In this document: positions 32,401 to 42,019 of the stretch, in pieces
Numbering within the stretch: position 1 is the first letter of the stretch
How the letters are laid out: each line of letters opens with the position of its first letter
Source: Durusdinium trenchii
Lineage: Eukaryota; Sar; Dinophyceae; Suessiales; Symbiodiniaceae
Length of the DNA stretch: 64,000 nucleotides
Assembly: GCA_963970005.1 (NCBI GenBank)
Contig: CAXAMN010004091.1
Location: forward strand, 139,758-203,757
Reading direction: 5' to 3'
Position numbers and translations under genes: made by a program
The notes under the pieces: generated by a model
What the model saw: only the letters and a program-made list of their open reading frames with translations
Databases searched by the model: none
Told to the model about the DNA's origin: nothing

Positions 32401-33457
32401 ATGACCTCTTTGTCTATCTGCCGGTACAAATCCTGCCTGACCTGGTTGTAGCCATGGAGCGGCAGGGCTTCACGCCTGCGGAAGTGAAAGGGGTTATGGG
32501 TATCGGCCAAAAGAAGAGGATGCTGAGGACAACCCCTTGCTCGTGGTGGGAGTGCACACTAAAGACATTGTTTATGACCGGTACCCCCGAATGCCGGAGA
32601 CGTCCTGGGCAGAAAGAGCCTACTTTAGTGGTGCCATTGACCCGTCTTTGGGACAAGCTTTCTCGTTTCCCTCCCTTCTGCAGTTGAGGCTGCGCATCGA
32701 AGTCCCCTTGTGGCGAGACCTGACAACTGCCAAGCACCCCAATGCAGACCTGCCTGCAGAAGAAGACTCTGCCTCCGACGCTACTGTGTCAGCTGAACGG
32801 TCGCCTAAGCTTGCTCTCCCCGTGCCAGTGGGGCTTGCTGAACCACCAGAAGTTGGCACTGAAGAGGCCACGGAGGACGAGGACACGATGGCTGAACCCA
32901 ACTACACCTTTGCCAAGGGATATGGACGTTTTGGCATAGGTTATACCCGATTAGCAACGGCGCTCGGCAATTTTGAGCAAGGGAGCATCGAAGCAGAAAG
33001 TGCTGTCGTGGCTCAGTGGCTGACCTCCGGGCTACGTGTTGCCATGGCCCGCGCAGGATGGCACCTGCTGTCTCCCCACCTGATGCTGACCAAAGTCCCT
33101 GGGAGCGTCCTCAGCGACTACTACCACAATGGATATCCCTTCACTCCGAAAATGGCAGATCGCCCATACAATCAATATGGCACACAACTCTATACCAAAG
33201 AACGATGGGATCAGCTCTGTGCATGGCTCACTGGGAACCCCAACTTTAGGCTTCAACTCGTGGACCACAAGCAGGCGCTTCGAGACCACATGGGCTACAG
33301 TCAAGAAGCCCCTGACCCAGACCCAAGTAATAAAGCTCGCCGAACTGTCCCCCCGCCAGGATCGGGAAGCTCCTCGTCGGCAGCGGGGTCTTCCTGGCAC
33401 AGTAGGCCCTCCCCATCGCCCTCGCCCTATGGGTGGTCCTATGGTTGGTGGCAGTAA
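29494..33457 (+). pseudogene. gene 2 of copy C, 3' part, decayed
   Basis: Homology to gene 2 starts at the equivalent of copy A 6627, so the GT-A-like region, hydrolase-like region and helicase motifs I-III are absent. The frame shifts near 29625. It is interrupted after NVAYSR by a 412-base insertion (29972-30383) and resumes at TDLTILACP. It shifts again at a G-run near 32490, where copy B has one more G. It then runs to the normal end GWWQ at 33457. The Ser/Glu-rich linker and the C-terminal domain are well preserved and close to copy B. A CCTTAG-core hairpin lies at 31335-31350. Confidence 0.75.
29972..30383 (+). mobile_element. 412-bp chimeric insertion inside gene 2 of copy C
   Basis: It is flanked by GCCAGTGATC (29962-29971) and GCCACTGATC (30384-30393), a 10-bp direct repeat with one mismatch. 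The insert holds unknown sequence, then the 70-base block found before the noncoding repeats (about 30052-30125). Then comes an inverted piece of gene 2 equivalent to about 6365-6615 of copy A. The joined, inverted structure suggests an aberrant retro-insertion. Confidence 0.55.
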
Positions 33458-33525
33458 GGTAGTTGGCAGTAGGAATCATCCCGATCAGCAACCGTCTCCG
33501 AATTGCTTGATCCTCTCCAGGAGGT

Positions 33526-33543
33526 GGGTGGCCTTAGCCACCC
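33526..33543 (+). repeat. CCTTAG-core hairpin between genes 2 and 3, copy C
   Basis: Perfect 7-bp stem GGGTGGC/GCCACCC around CTTA. Confidence 0.75.
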
Positions 33544-33608
33544 TCCTACTTGTAGCTTAATTGTCATAATAGGGTTCGCAAAGATTATATCTTCGGTGTC
33601 TCTGTAAC

Positions 33609-33618
33609 TTGGCTCAAG
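33609..33618 (+). promoter_or_regulatory. relic spliced leader upstream of gene 3, copy C
   Basis: TTGGCTCAAG preceded by CTGTAAC, 41 bases before the gene 3 ATG. Confidence 0.75.
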
Positions 33619-33658
33619 CAAACTTAGCAAGCACGCTCGAGCTACCGCCTATGCGACA

Positions 33659-34896
33659 ATGCCGACTCACCAAGACCGTTATGAGATCAACCTCGAGTTG
33701 GTTACCATAGCAGGTACGGTATATGCAATGCAGACAGACCTCTCCCACTATGAGGATGTAGCAGAGCTTGAAGATGACATTCTCTGCTTTCTGCCGACAG
33801 TGTCTGATTTAGATGTCTTCGGCTGTGAACTGGAGTTGCTCAACCTCCAAACGCAGCAACCCCTGCCAGAGGCATTCCGCACTGTGCTCCTGCAACGACC
33901 GCAGCAGTTCGTCCCTGCATGGTAGATGGGCATTCTATGTGGCAGTTCCAGGATGACGGCAAGGAGAGCTACCCCAAAGCTGTTCGTGTCCCGCCCAACC
34001 CGCGGGGGGCAATTGCCGACAGAGCATTTTATGCTGCACCTTCGCTTCGGCGTGTAGAAGTGACAACTGGCATTCAACATGTAGGAGTTGCGGCTTGGCA
34101 GACGTGTCAGCAACTACAAATTGTCAAGCTCCCACCCTCAGTCATAAGTCTGGCGGAAGGGGCTTTCCAAGGGTGCTATGTGCTGCGAGAGGTGGCCGCC
34201 CCGGGGTGTATCCGATACGGTCCAAGGGTGTTTGCAGAGTGCTGCTCCCTAAGTCGAGTTGGGGCCAGTCATGGAACAGAGGACAGCAGCGTCCTTGCAC
34301 CAGGGGCACAACTAGGTAAATATGCCTTCGAGAGTTGCCTCACACTTGCCACCGTCACTTTTGACATGGATCATACTAACAAACCTAGAGGACTGCCTGA
34401 AGGGGCATTTTGCGGCGCAAGCATTGAACAGCTCTGCCTGCCGAGTGACTTCCACAACATCGGGCCGCGCGCCTGTGAGAATTGTAAAAGCCTTGTGGAG
34501 GTCAACCTCATGGACACAGAGATCACAGCCCTCCCCTCTTCCACATTTGCCCACTGTGTCGCCTTAAACTGCATATGGCTCCCGCCACGACTCACGCTAA
34601 TTGGCAAAGAAGTTTTTCTGAATTGTGTGGCGCTGCAAGAAGTTGTCATCCCGACGGAGCTCAGGGATATAGGCAACCGTGCATTTTGTGGTTGTGAGCA
34701 GCTGCAACGATTCACCCCCCTGGACTGGGGTGACATTGAACAGTGGGTACAAGCAGAGCACAATGCCTTCTTTATGTGTGACAAGTTTGAAAAACCCCAG
34801 TGGGTGGAGCTGCTCCCTGCAGAGGGACCTGATTCGGATGCTTTTGACGAGGAACTCTACCACGAATATTGCCAATATCATGCCAGCCCATGGTAG
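33659..34896 (+). pseudogene. gene 3 of copy C: LRR_5 gene with a 10-base deletion
   Basis: It starts at ATG 33659 with the same N-terminal domain as copies A and B. A 10-base deletion near 33905 shifts the frame after RPQ. The remaining 325 residues (33919-34896) stay open in the second frame and carry all the LRR_5 repeats. The total is 1238 bases, against 1248 in the intact copy B. The protein downstream of the shift is very close to copy B. Confidence 0.75.
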
Positions 34897-34970
34897 ACTC
34901 TAGCTGAGTGCCTTAGCATCTGTCTTCAGAATCCAAGGCCTTGGGAACAGCCCACACGCAGACCCAGACA

Positions 34971-34983
34971 CCTTTGGCTCAAA
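34971..34983 (+). promoter_or_regulatory. relic spliced leader upstream of gene 4, copy C
   Basis: CCTTTGGCTCAAA, 27 bases before ATG 35010. A degenerate CCTTAG-core hairpin lies just upstream near 34908-34921. Confidence 0.7.
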
Positions 34984-35009
34984 CAATCATTGCAAATAGG
35001 TTGTCGCAC

Positions 35010-36256
35010 ATGGAATTTGATGATTCATCCATGATTAGCACTCCTCCTGAAAAGGAGCCGGTCATGGAACACTCCCTGATGTTGACTACGCTTTCGGAGA
35101 GACTTTTCAGGTCTCTCTCAGTGTTGCAAAGTTTGACCGCTTTGAGGATCTAGAAGATCAGGTCATGGACTACCTCGCTTCGGTTACTGATCTCAAAGTA
35201 TTTGGGTGCTCCATCGAGTTTCTACAAACTGCCACACACACATACCTTGAGGACCCAATCTGGGACAAGTTACAGCAAGGCATGGAATTCACCATTGTCT
35301 TCAAGAACTGTAGTGTTATCCTGCCAGCACAAGAGCAGCTCGGGGGTTGCCCTATCGATCAGGCCCCGCTAGCCGTTCACGTCCCTATGAACCCAGAAGA
35401 AATCGCCCCAGAATGGGCCTTTGCAGGGGTTCCGCGTCTGCGACACGTCAGTGTAGAGTCAGGCATCAGGCTCATTGGTGCAGAGGCTTGGCAAAATTGC
35501 CGACAGCTTCGCATTGTCAAGCTGCCGGCCACTGTTGTAGGCATTTCCGATAACGCCTTCCGGGACTGCAAACTACTCAACAGTGTCTTGGCTCCGGGTT
35601 GTCGGGATTTTGGGTACAAAGCCTTTGCGGAGTGCTGTTCCTTGCAATGGGTGTATGCATCGGATGGGATTGCAAATGTGTTCAACAGTGAAGCCAAGTT
35701 CGGGCAATACCTCTTCCAAGGGTGCATCAACCTTGCTGAGGTTACCTTGAGCGAGCTTCCATCCTCCCGAGGGTCAGCGCAGCAAGTTAGGACCAGTGAG
35801 CTAGCGCCGGGTTGTCTTAGCTCTACGGGAATCTACGCACTTGCTCTCACGAAGCACTTCGTAGCTATCGGAGCGCATGCGTGCGACAGTTGTCGACTGC
35901 TTAAGAGTGTAGACCTTTGCAACACCACTATTGAAGAAATTCCGGAATTCACCTTTGTGCACTGCACTAGTCTCAGAGAAGTCCTCCTTCCGACAACCCT
36001 CCAGACAATCCGAGTCAAAGCCTTCATGAACTGTGCAGCCCTAGTTGAGCTTGCCATTCCGCCCTCGCTGAGGTACATAGGAAGTAGGGCCTTCCTAGAT
36101 TGCACTGTCTTTAGTAGGCTTGCCAAGATGCCAGGAAGGCATAAGTGGCGAGGAGTCTATGCTGAAGAGAATGCTTTCGCCATTTGTCCTGCTATGCGAT
36201 GGCCACCCTGGCTGCACATGATCCCGGACATGGGGCACACCCCTGGTCTTGGATGA
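35010..36256 (+). pseudogene. gene 4 of copy C: LRR_5 gene with a one-base deletion
   Basis: The frame from ATG 35010 is lost near 35095, where copy B has one more G in a GGG run. It is open again from 35165 to the stop at 36256 (363 residues). The lost part is the junction in the N-terminal domain; the LRR_5 repeats are complete. Sequence agreement with copy A is good throughout, including the C-terminal Trp/Pro-rich end. A single base restores the comparison with copy B, so the loss looks recent. Confidence 0.75.
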
Positions 36257-36706
36257 AAACAAGCCTTTTTGGCTGCAGCGAGTGCTGTATCGCAGTTACT
36301 CGTTAAGAGGCTGGGCACGCGCCTTAGCGTGAGTCCAAGGTAGGTCAACGATCACGCCAGGACAAATTCCATAGGGGAGTGGAGAAACATCGCAATTGTA
36401 CCCTTCCATAGGAGGCTCCACTCAAGAGTATCATGGCGAGACGCCTGCACCTAGAGCTAGGGGCAAGCAAAAGGAAATAAACTGCACATTGTCAAAGACT
36501 TGTGTCCCTGAACAAACTGGATAACCCGTCCAGTCCAGGCAATGCTGACAGCTGTCGACAGAAGCCAGTCGTCACAGGGAAGAGAACTGCTCAGACCTGA
36601 CAGAGCCGACAATCCTGTGGCTGGAATGGGGGATAAGCTAACCAACAGCGGAGCACGGCAAGCAAGATGCGCAAACACTAAGCAACCTCTTCTCGCCATT
36701 CGCAAT
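36257..36706 (+). other. region downstream of copy C
   Basis: No gene seen. It matches the region downstream of copy B (14592-15020, inverted), so it belongs to the unit. It holds a partly matched CCTTAG-core element near 36306-36320 and, at the end, the 70-base block that precedes the noncoding repeats. Confidence 0.55.
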
Positions 36707-37605
36707 GCTGTGAGCCAATAGGAGTGAGAGCCTTAGCTCTTCGTTCCTAACAGGCGGGCGGTAGAGAGTGGCAATGGAGGATGCCCAGGGGAACCTTAGT
36801 TCCCTTTGTTGATGTCCGACATTTCCAATTTTGTACAAAGAGGTACAGATACCATGCTAGGATTGTCCAAAGTTTCACCTGTTTCACTTGTTTCACACGG
36901 GCCTTGCGTGCAGTCGATCACCTTTTGCAACGGTGCAGCGCTTCATCGACCAAGAAGACACCCCACTCTGCTTGCTATTTGGCACCTTTGAGCGCCAATG
37001 TGTGCCAGGCTGACCTCCCTTCGGGGGGCGGCCTTTTCGCACCTTTACCTGCAGGCTTTCGTCGATTATGGCCGCCACTTACTGATCGCCGATTGGCAGC
37101 ATGCCACTGGACTTGTAAGTGCAACCGGTTGAACGGGTTGTGCCACAAGAAAGGTCTTTTACCACGGCATGCCGCATAGGTACGCCACCCCACTTGCCAG
37201 GGATGAAGTCGACGTTGAAGCATTGCGATACTCCGCACGGGGGTGTTGACCTGAATCGTGACCATGATTTTGCCGCACTGGGGTGTGGCCGCTGGTCATT
37301 CATACTGTGAAGTGAGGTCCCTTTGAAGCCTTTTTGCGACCTTACTTGAGCACATACCTGCGCCGATATGCTTTTCGTTCGTGAATTCAGGCCCCTTTCT
37401 AGACACTCTTTTTCGTCTCACCTGTTTCACCTAGCACAGTGGAAAGACTACATGATGGTGGTGACTCGGCTTTGGGCCTTTTGTTATGGTTTTTGGGTTG
37501 TGTTTGTGGTTCTTGTTATTTTCTCCACCATCAGGCTGTTTTTCCCTCCCTTCAACGATGACCTGGGCACCATGCCCACACGGCGTCCGTACTCGTGGAA
37601 AAAAA
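36707..37605 (+). repeat. 0.9-kb noncoding repeat, unit 2, ending in A7
   Basis: Starts GCTGTGAGCCAA and ends CTCGTGG plus seven A. It is immediately followed by unit 3 in the same direction. CCTTAG-core hairpins lie at 36727-36740 (AGAGC/GCTCT) and 36789-36804 (GGGAAC/GTTCCC). A CCC-TTCG-GGG hairpin lies near 37017. Confidence 0.7.
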
Positions 37606-38492
37606 GCTGTGAGCCAACAGGAATGAGAGCCTTAGCTCCTCGTTCCTAACAGGCGGGTGGTAGAGAGTGGCAATGGAGGACGCCCAGGGGGAACCTTAGT
37701 TCCCTTTGTTGATGTCCGACATTTCCAATTTTGTACAAAGAGGTACAGATACCATGCTAGGACAGTCCAAAGTTTCACCTGTTTCACACGGGCCTTGCAC
37801 GCAGCAGATCACTTTTTGCAATGATGCAGCACTTCACGGATTTTGGAGACACCCCTCTTTTTCTGTTTTTGGCACCTTGGTGTGCCGAAGGGTGCTGAAT
37901 TGACCTCCCTTCGGGGGGTGTGCCTTTTCGCACCCTTACCTGCAGGCTTTCGTCATTTGCTATGGCCGCCGCTGTTTGATCACCGCCTGGCAACATGCCT
38001 CTGGACTTGTAAGTGCAACCTGTTGCACGGGTTGTGCTACAAGAAAGGTCTTTTCCACGGCATGCAGCATAGCTACGCTACTCCATTTGACATGGACGCA
38101 ACCCGGCGTTGGAGCATTGCGATACTCCTGACCTGCATCGTGACCATGGTTTTGCCGCACTTTGGTGTGGCCGCTGGTCACTAGTAATCACGAAGTAAAG
38201 TCCATTTGAAGCCTTTTTGGAGACTTTGCTAGAGCGCAGACCTGCGCCGACATGCCTTTCGTTCGTGAATTCAGGCCCATTGCTAGTCATTAGTTTTCGT
38301 TTCACTCGTTTCACCTAGCACAGAGGAAAGGCTACATGATGGTGGAGACTCGGCCTGTGGGCTGTTGTTTGTTTGGTTTTGGGTTGTTTTGGTTGTCCTT
38401 GTTGTTTTCTCCACCATCAGACTGTTCTTCCCTTCCTTCAACGATGACCTGGGCACCATGCCCACACGGCGTCCGTACTCGTGGAAAAAAAA
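37606..38492 (+). repeat. 0.9-kb noncoding repeat, unit 3, ending in A8
   Basis: Head-to-tail with unit 2 and similar along its length. It has CCTTAG-core hairpins at 37627-37638 (GAGC/GCTC) and 37689-37704 (GGGAAC/GTTCCC). Its A-tail is the right end of the 9.4-kb insertion. Confidence 0.7.
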
Positions 38493-38512
38493 TCTCTCGA
38501 CATGTCAATGTA
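38493..38512 (+). repeat. right target-site duplication (20 bp)
   Basis: Identical to 29029-29048, directly after the A8 tail. Confidence 0.75.
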
Positions 38513-38880
38513 CTGCTGCGAATCACCCTCCTCCGCCAGAGCTTCCGAGGTCATGCGTAAACCGACTTGCCCAGAGAGGTGGTGAAGCACTGAGGAGGTA
38601 CTCTGATTGGTCTGAAGAATTGCAAGGAATTTGTAGTGAGAAACGGTGTCAACAAAACTTCCACCAATCATGAAATTCCCATGCCCACACCCAATTGACA
38701 TCTTCGTAACCACTCCTCCTCTCCTCCACTGAGATTCTACTCAAGAAAAACACCAAAAATAGTTTGTGAAACGGAATGATCTCTCTTACACAACAACAAA
38801 ATGTGGAGGAGTGTAATGCTCCTCCGCTTGTTTCCTCGAATATAACTACTCCTCCACCCTGTTTTAAATTTATACTACTA

Positions 38881-39007
38881 TATAATACAGGGAACTCACT
38901 CCTCCACATCTCTTCTGAAAACCTCGCAACATGTTCGTGTGTTTACTACCATATAATACAGGGAACTCACTCCTCCACATCTCTTCTGAAAACCTCGCAA
39001 CATGTTC
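38881..39007 (+). repeat. two tandem 56-bp direct repeats, period 71
   Basis: 38881-38936 and 38952-39007 are identical (TATAATACAGGGAACTCACT at the start of each). A partial third copy follows. The wider region 38660-39055 holds several ACTCCTCCAC motifs and no gene. Confidence 0.8.
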
Positions 39008-39054
39008 TCCTCCACATCTCTTGTGAGTGAGTGAGTGACGTTAAGCTGTGCCTG

Positions 39055-39310
39055 TAGCGCAGGGGAGTTCCGTCCCCAACGAACCGTGAAGAAACACGGT
39101 ACCTTGGTACGCCCTAGTCGGCGTGAGTTGACCCCACATGTCACACCCTCGTTTGTGTTTGCGCGCATCTTTGGGTGATCGCGTGGTCTCCGGTTCGCCG
39201 GACGCCGATCGGGACCGTACTGGAGTCCGGCGCATAGCCAAACAGGAGACCACTCTCAGTGGTGTGGCCCGGAAAGTGTGCCCCGTTGGGCGTGTATGCC
39301 TTTTTCCGCA
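39055..39310 (+). ncRNA. possible structured RNA region
   Basis: Several short hairpins follow one another: GGGGA/TCCCC at 39062-39077, ACCGTG/CACGGT at 39083-39100, GTACC/GGTAC at 39099-39110, CCGG-TTCG-CCGG near 39190, and ACCACT/AGTGGT near 39249. The region is GC-rich, lacks an open frame and is unlike its neighbours. It matches no RNA family that could be recognised, and it is not a tRNA by eye. Confidence 0.25.
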
Positions 39311-42019
39311 TTAACAAGAAGGAAGGAACAGGCTGGTAAGGACAAGTCGCTTTGCCTGACCTTCATGGTATTCGACTAAGCAAACCGGGAGGGATCCTGT
39401 CCACAATTCATGTGGTTCCAAGGCATCCGCGAAAGCTGAGGTGGCTTCGCTGACATAGGTCGCCGTCGCATCAAACTGGCCTGTGACTTCCAGTTGCGGC
39501 GTTTTTCCGGTGCGAAGAGTGCAGACGCCGTGGAGCAGGGCGGCAATGACTTGCAAGGCTCCTGGGATGCCTTGCATATTGACAGGGCATGCAAGGACCG
39601 TGAGATCAGTGGCTCTGCTATAGGCTACATTCGCACGTGTGTGGCAAACAGAATCAAAGTCATCACTTCGCCTGCTTCGGCTAAGGAAATTGGTTCGCCC
39701 ATGCAGCACTATGCAATGTCTCGCCGTGGCTCCTGCAACTTTGACCGCAGTTTCCGCATTAGCCTGCTTACCTTTGGCTTGGAAGTGTGCCTGAAGTGCA
39801 ATCGCACTGTTGCGGGTGGTGGTAAGGACCAGAGTCGCATCACAATCCTCAGGGCTCCTCGGCAACCATTTTTCGATGTAGTTGTAAGTTTGGATAGTTG
39901 GCACTGGTGGCGGGTCTGCTCTGGCATCATCATCATTCGCGAAGTGTTGCCAGTTGACGAAGCGAAGTCCTGTAGCAGCATGATGGTTGGCCCTAATGGA
40001 GGCGGTTCCTATGTGCCACTCCTGCTGTCGATGGCTGCGCAGCATTGGATTCCTATAAGCAGTTCATATATTTCTTGGGATACACGTGCACTAGTTGGGA
40101 GCAGTACGCTCCATTGGTGAACTCCCGAGACTCCTGATCGCTCCGCTGCGCTATGAGCTTGGTGGAAGCGGAAGGAGCTTTCCGGTGTTGTGACGGCGTA
40201 CTTTAGACCTACCAGTAGACCCTCAGGAAGAGCCAGGTCAACTTTTGACAGGTCTTTATAAGCCTTCTGCAGGCTACCACCTAGCGACGATGTGGCTGAC
40301 AATGTTTCCGGTCGGAACCATTGTTGCCCTAGCCGACTGTTACGGGCATTCTTCTTTTCCTGTAGAATTTCATCTTGGGGGAAGTCTTGGCAGCTCTGTG
40401 TAAGGGCACCCAGAACAGCCACGAACTCGTGGGACACATACCATTTCAGGAGCGTGCGATGTTCTCGCTGATCATCAGCCACTCCGCCTGGGCTCTGTTT
40501 CGGATCGCCCAATATGGCACGGAAAAAGGGATGTCGAGGGACTGCAGGAGTAAAGGCCGTTTTGAGGTCCATATCCTGCTGAGCCTCTTCATTGATGAGG
40601 ATGTCCACATCCTCCATATGTGCATTTGATGGGGAATGAGAGTGGCCCTTCTGTTCCCACACCAGGCCAGTGGTGGAGATGACTACTTTAGCCCTTGGGA
40701 TGACATGGACACTGTCGTGAGTAGCAAGATCAAAGGCAGTTTTGGCTGTATTGGCCTCTGCTTCTTCGCGTCCCATGGGGCGCACAAAGCATGTTTGTGC
40801 GCATCGTCCAGAGGAAAGGAAGTGAGAAACTTGGTGATAGCACGTCCCGCTGGGTTCTCCTTATGCCCTACTCCAATTTTGAGGTTAGTGGTGATGGCCA
40901 ACCACGTAAATAAGTAGGTGAGGGAGCGTGTCTTGCCAGCGCCGAACACCCCCGCTACTGCGATGGTTGACCTGCCAGTGAGAAGCGCCATGGCCCACCC
41001 CAGCGTCAGCGAGAGAATATGTCCATTATCAGTTCGGGCTGCTGTGCAGAGGTCTTTCGCAAACCCTGCGGCTTGGGGACAATACCTAAGGGTATCGCCC
41101 GTCGCCAACAATCCAAACATCGAATGGAGACTACGGATAATAGCTCGGGAAGCATCAAATTGATACTGAATGGGGACATGTGACGGGATCCCAAGAGCCG
41201 TTGTGTTGTGCTCTGGCGGCATAGTTGCCATCTGTAGTAGGTGGTCGGCAGAGACAGTATTGCCTACCTCTGCTAGGGCAAGGAGGCGAAATCTCACCGG
41301 ACGGGCAGCCATGATCTGCAGGCTCGGTGGGAAAGACCATTGTGCTTCCTCTGCAGCACCCGTTTCTTGCTGTTTGGGGAGGGGTGCAAAGCTGCTTGGG
41401 AACGGGATGAGTGCGACGTCCCACGACCGTGGGCTGCTTTGACGGGCTGCCTTGTCACGATGAGCTTCCTGGCTGTTCCTATCCGATTTGCGTTTTGCCT
41501 GAGGGACAAATTCCAGCAAAACAGCCAGCACTGCATACACCCCTGTATTGTCTTGCAGGACCATACGGTAAACTTGCCCTACTTGGCACGCTATATGGAC
41601 TTCATCAAATGACCTCTGTACCAGTTGATCAAAGTCCATGCCTTGCAGGTGAGGGAGGCAAAAAGCCGCAGCATGGGACCACGTAGAAAAGCAAATCTGG
41701 TACTCATGCATTCCCTGGGGCCAGCAGCAATTGGAGTGACTTGCGCATAGGTTTCGTGCTGCATAACAGCAGGACTGCATCACAAACGCTGCGAGGCCTT
41801 GACACTTTCTGTAAAGGACAATTGAGGAAGACAGAGAGCCAAGATAACGACGATTTCTCGAAACGGAATGGGTTTGAGCATGGTACGAGCCATGTCAGTT
41901 AGCCATCTTGCGCATTCGTTTGTCTTCTTTGCCAACTCGAAAATTTGTTCCTGCTGTGTTCGATGCAAATTCGCTAGCGCGACAGCAGAACACCATGATT
42001 TGGAAAAACAAGATGCCAA
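39311..42019 (-). pseudogene. fragment D: diverged, decayed gene 2 (helicase region)
   Basis: Minus-strand frames 42019-41780, 41783-40683, 40785-40009 and 40045-39311 together cover the gene 2 region from before the helicase to after motif VI. They are joined by at least three frameshifts. Readable motifs are GAGKT (Walker A), NEEAQQ (motif II), GDPKQ (motif III) and NVAYSRAT (motif VI). The protein differs from copies A-C at a large share of positions, so this is an older or separate lineage. Both ends are truncated: the 3' end abuts the structured region and the 5' end abuts locus X. Confidence 0.7.

Larger units (their letters stand above)
29049..38492 (+). mobile_element. 9.4-kb insertion carrying copy C and two noncoding repeats, ending in A8
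   Basis: The segment is bounded by a perfect 20-bp direct repeat and its right end is GTGG followed by eight A. It contains rearranged gene 4 sequence, truncated gene 2, genes 3 and 4, and two tandem 0.9-kb repeats. A long direct repeat plus an A-tail is the hallmark of target-primed reverse transcription, as for LINEs and sequences they mobilise. It encodes no reverse transcriptase itself, so the machinery would act in trans. A later rearrangement of the left end is evident. Confidence 0.6.

Noticed and set aside
39180-39220. GGTTCGCC as a tRNA B box
   Set aside because: No A box or cloverleaf can be drawn around it.
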